A stretch of DNA of 64,000 nucleotides from Orientallactaga sibirica (Eukaryota; Chordata; Mammalia; Rodentia; Dipodidae): NCBI GenBank assembly GCA_036365145.1, contig JAEOAD010001370.1, positions 124,001 to 188,000 on the forward strand, in the 5' to 3' direction. Positions 61,531 to 64,000 of this stretch are shown one piece after another; position 1 is the stretch's first letter, and each line of letters starts with the position of its first letter. Both the position numbers and the translations under genes were made by a program. The notes beneath the pieces are model-generated. The model did no database searches. It had not been told where the DNA came from and saw only the letters and a program-made list of their open reading frames with translations.

Positions 61531-64000
61531 GAGCTAGTTCTGTTCTGGGAATGAGTTGCTTTGTTACGAAGAGGGTTGAGGGCAGCAAGGTCAAACTTTC
61601 CTTGTTTGTGTAATCTAACAATATGTACAACTTAGTATATTCCCCTGATTTCTAAAGTAGTTTGTTTAGAAAATAAAGATCTTCACTGCCAAACACTGTA
61701 CTGTGTGATATAAGCTAGTATTGTTCTCAGAATCAGTTCCTTTCTTACGAAAAGGGTTTAGGGCAGCAACTTCAAACATTCCATGTTAGTGTAATCTAAG
61801 AACATGGACAATTCAGTAGATTCACCTCATTTCCATAGTAGTTTGTTTAGAAAACAAACATCTTCATTTCAAAACACTGTATTGTGTGAACTAACCAAGT
61901 TCCGTTCTCAGAATGATTTGCTTTCTTATGAAGACGGTTGAGTGCAGCAAGTTCAAACTTTCCTTGTTGGTGTAATCTAACAAAATGTACAACTTAGTAG
62001 ATTCGCCTGATTTCTAAAGTAGTTTGTTTAGAAAACAAACACCTTCATTGCTGAACACTGTACTCTGTCAAATGAGCTATTTCTGTTTTCGGGATCCGTT
62101 CCTTTCTTACGAAGACGGTTGAGTACAGCAAGTTCAAACTTTCCTTGTTTGTGTAATCTAACAAGATATACAACTTAGCAGATTCTCCTCATTTCTAAAG
62201 TAGTTTGTTTAGAAAACAAACATCTTCATATCTGAAAACTGTACTGTGTGAAATGAACGAGTTCTGTTCTCAGAATCAGTTGCTTTCCTACGAAGAAGGT
62301 TGAGTGCAGCAAGTTCAAATATTCCAAGTTAGTGTAATCTAACAAGATGTACAACTTAGTAGATTCACCTCATTTCTGACATAGTTGGTTTGGAAAACAA
62401 TCACCTTCATTTCTGAAAACTGTACTGTGTGAAATGAGCTAGTTCTCTTGGGATCAGTTGCTTTCTTACGAAGAGTGTTGCGTGCAGCAAGTTCAAACTT
62501 TCCTACTTAGTGTAATCTAACAAGATATACAATTTAGTAGATTCACATGATTGCTAAAGTAGTTTGTTTAGAAATCAAACATCTTCATTGCCGAACACTG
62601 TATTGTGTGAAATGAGCTAGTTCTGTTGTCGGGATCAGTTCCTTTCTTACGAAGCGTGTTGAGTGCATCAAGTTCAAAGTTTCCTTGTTTGTATAATCTA
62701 ACAAGACGTACAACTTAGTAGATTCACCTCATTTCTAAAGTAATTTGTTTAGAAAACAAACATATTCATTGCCAAACACTGTACTCTGTGAATTAACCTA
62801 GTTCTGTTTTGGAATCAGTTGCTTTCTTATGAAGAGTTTTGAATGCAGCAATTTCAAACTTTCCTTGTTTGTGTAATCTAACAAGATGTACAACTTAGTA
62901 GATTCACCTCATTTATAAAGTAGTTTGTTTAGAAAACAAACATCTTCATTTCAAAACACTGTACTGTGTGAACTAAGCTAGTTCTGTTCTCGGAATGAGT
63001 TGCTTTCTTACGAAGACGTTTGAGTGCAGCAAGTTCAAACTTTCCTGGTTTGTGTAATCTAACAAGAGGTACAACTTTGTAGATTCTCCTGATTTCTAAG
63101 GTTGTTCTTTTGTCGGGATCAGTTGCTCTCTTACGAAGAGTGTTGAGTGCAGCAAGTTGAAACTTTCCTTGGTTGTGTATTCTAACAAGATGTACAACTT
63201 AGTATATTTGCCTTATTTCTAATGTCGTTTGTTTAGAAAACAAACTTCTTCATTTCAAAACACTGCCCTGGGTGAACTAAGCTAGTTCTGTTCTTGGAAT
63301 GAGTTGCTTCTTAGGAAGACGTTTGAGGGCAGCAAATTCAAACTTTCCTTGTTTGTGTAATCTAACAAGATGTACAAGTTAGTCGATTCGACTCATTTCT
63401 AAAATAGTTTGTTTAAAAAGCAATCATCTTCATTTCCGAAAACTGTTTTGCATGAAATGAGCTAGTTCTGTTCTTGGAATCAGTTGCTTTGTTACAAAGA
63501 GGGTTGAATGCAGCAAGTTCAAACTTTCCTTGTTTGTGTAATCTAACAAGGTGTACAATTTAGTAGACTCACCTCATTTCTAAAGTGGTTTGTTTACAAA
63601 ACAAACATCTTCATTGCTGAACACTGTCCTGTGTGAAATGAGCTAGTTCTCTTGGGATCAGTTGCTTTCTTACGAAGAGTGTTGAGTGCAGCAAGTTCAA
63701 AATTTCCTTGTTTGTGTGATCTAACAAGATGTACAACTTAGTAGATTCTCCTTATTTCTAAAGTAGTTTCTTTAGTAATCAAACATCTTCATTTACGAAC
63801 ACTGTACTGTGTGACATAAGCTAGTTCTGTTCTTGGAATCAGTTGCTTCTTACGAAGAGAGTTGATGGCAGCAAGTTCAAACATTCCTTGTTTAGTGTAA
63901 TCTAAGAAGATGTACAATTTAGTAGATTCACCTTATTTCTAAAGTAGTTTGTTTAGAAAACAAACATCTTCATTTCAAAACACTGTACTGTGTGAACTAA

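Larger units (their letters stand above)
45243..64000. repeat. 181-bp satellite array, block 3
   Basis: About 104 monomers in the same orientation run to the window edge, so the array continues beyond it. The stretch 45.24-46.1 kb corresponds to 40.57-41.3 kb in unit order. Stretches 52.77-55.47 kb and 58.4-64.0 kb are mixed monomer types without a long clear period. A short unit near 63104 joins AAGGTTGTT directly to CTTTTGTCGGGATC, so about 62 bp including dyads 2 and 3 are missing. No gene is visible. Confidence 0.97.

Overview
The window is a long block of eukaryotic tandem satellite DNA with two retrotransposon insertions and no working protein-coding gene. Nearly every base outside about 30.1-34.3 kb and 45.07-45.23 kb belongs to one AT-rich satellite whose monomer is about 181 bp. 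Successive copies of the shared GTTTGTTTAGAAAAC core start at 51, 232, 413, 594 and 775 by their TGTTTAG part, that is 181 bp apart; common variants are about 178 bp. Roughly 330 monomers are present, all in one orientation except for one ~90-bp inverted piece at 47.12-47.21 kb. The inserted elements, an L1 LINE and a B1-type (7SL-derived) SINE, point to a rodent. The SINE diagnostic region resembles the jerboa (Dipodidae) form of B1 as I remember it, but that species-level guess is inference. The setting is most likely centromeric or pericentromeric heterochromatin.

Layout. 1-30,129: satellite block 1, with an 11-monomer higher-order repeat (HOR) at about 1.8-5.2 kb, a nearly perfect single-monomer duplication at 8.76-9.12 kb, a second 11-mer at about 10.3-13.8 kb, a 28-monomer HOR (~5.07 kb) at about 13.7-25.9 kb, and a 7-mer at about 27.1-30.1 kb. 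30,143-34,263: an L1 insertion flanked by a 13-bp target-site duplication. It is 5'-truncated and 5'-inverted: the reverse-transcriptase part of ORF2 lies on the minus strand, and the ORF2 C-terminus, 3' UTR and poly(A) on the plus strand. 34,277-45,058: satellite block 2, with 14-mer and 6-mer higher-order patterns. 45,074-45,227: a minus-strand B1 SINE with a 15-bp target-site duplication. 45,243-64,000: satellite block 3, which holds the inverted fragment, a separate monomer subfamily at about 47.8-52.8 kb with its own 16-mer pattern, and a recent 9-monomer-offset duplication at 55.5-58.4 kb.

No genes act together here. The biology is in the array: conserved dyad symmetries in each monomer, several nested and mosaic higher-order periods that record unequal exchange, and two L1-machinery insertions at almost the same monomer phase. 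The segment at about 16.4-21.5 kb carries many more one- to few-base indels than its sister copies and may reflect sequencing or assembly error. HOR boundaries are approximate because I aligned by eye.
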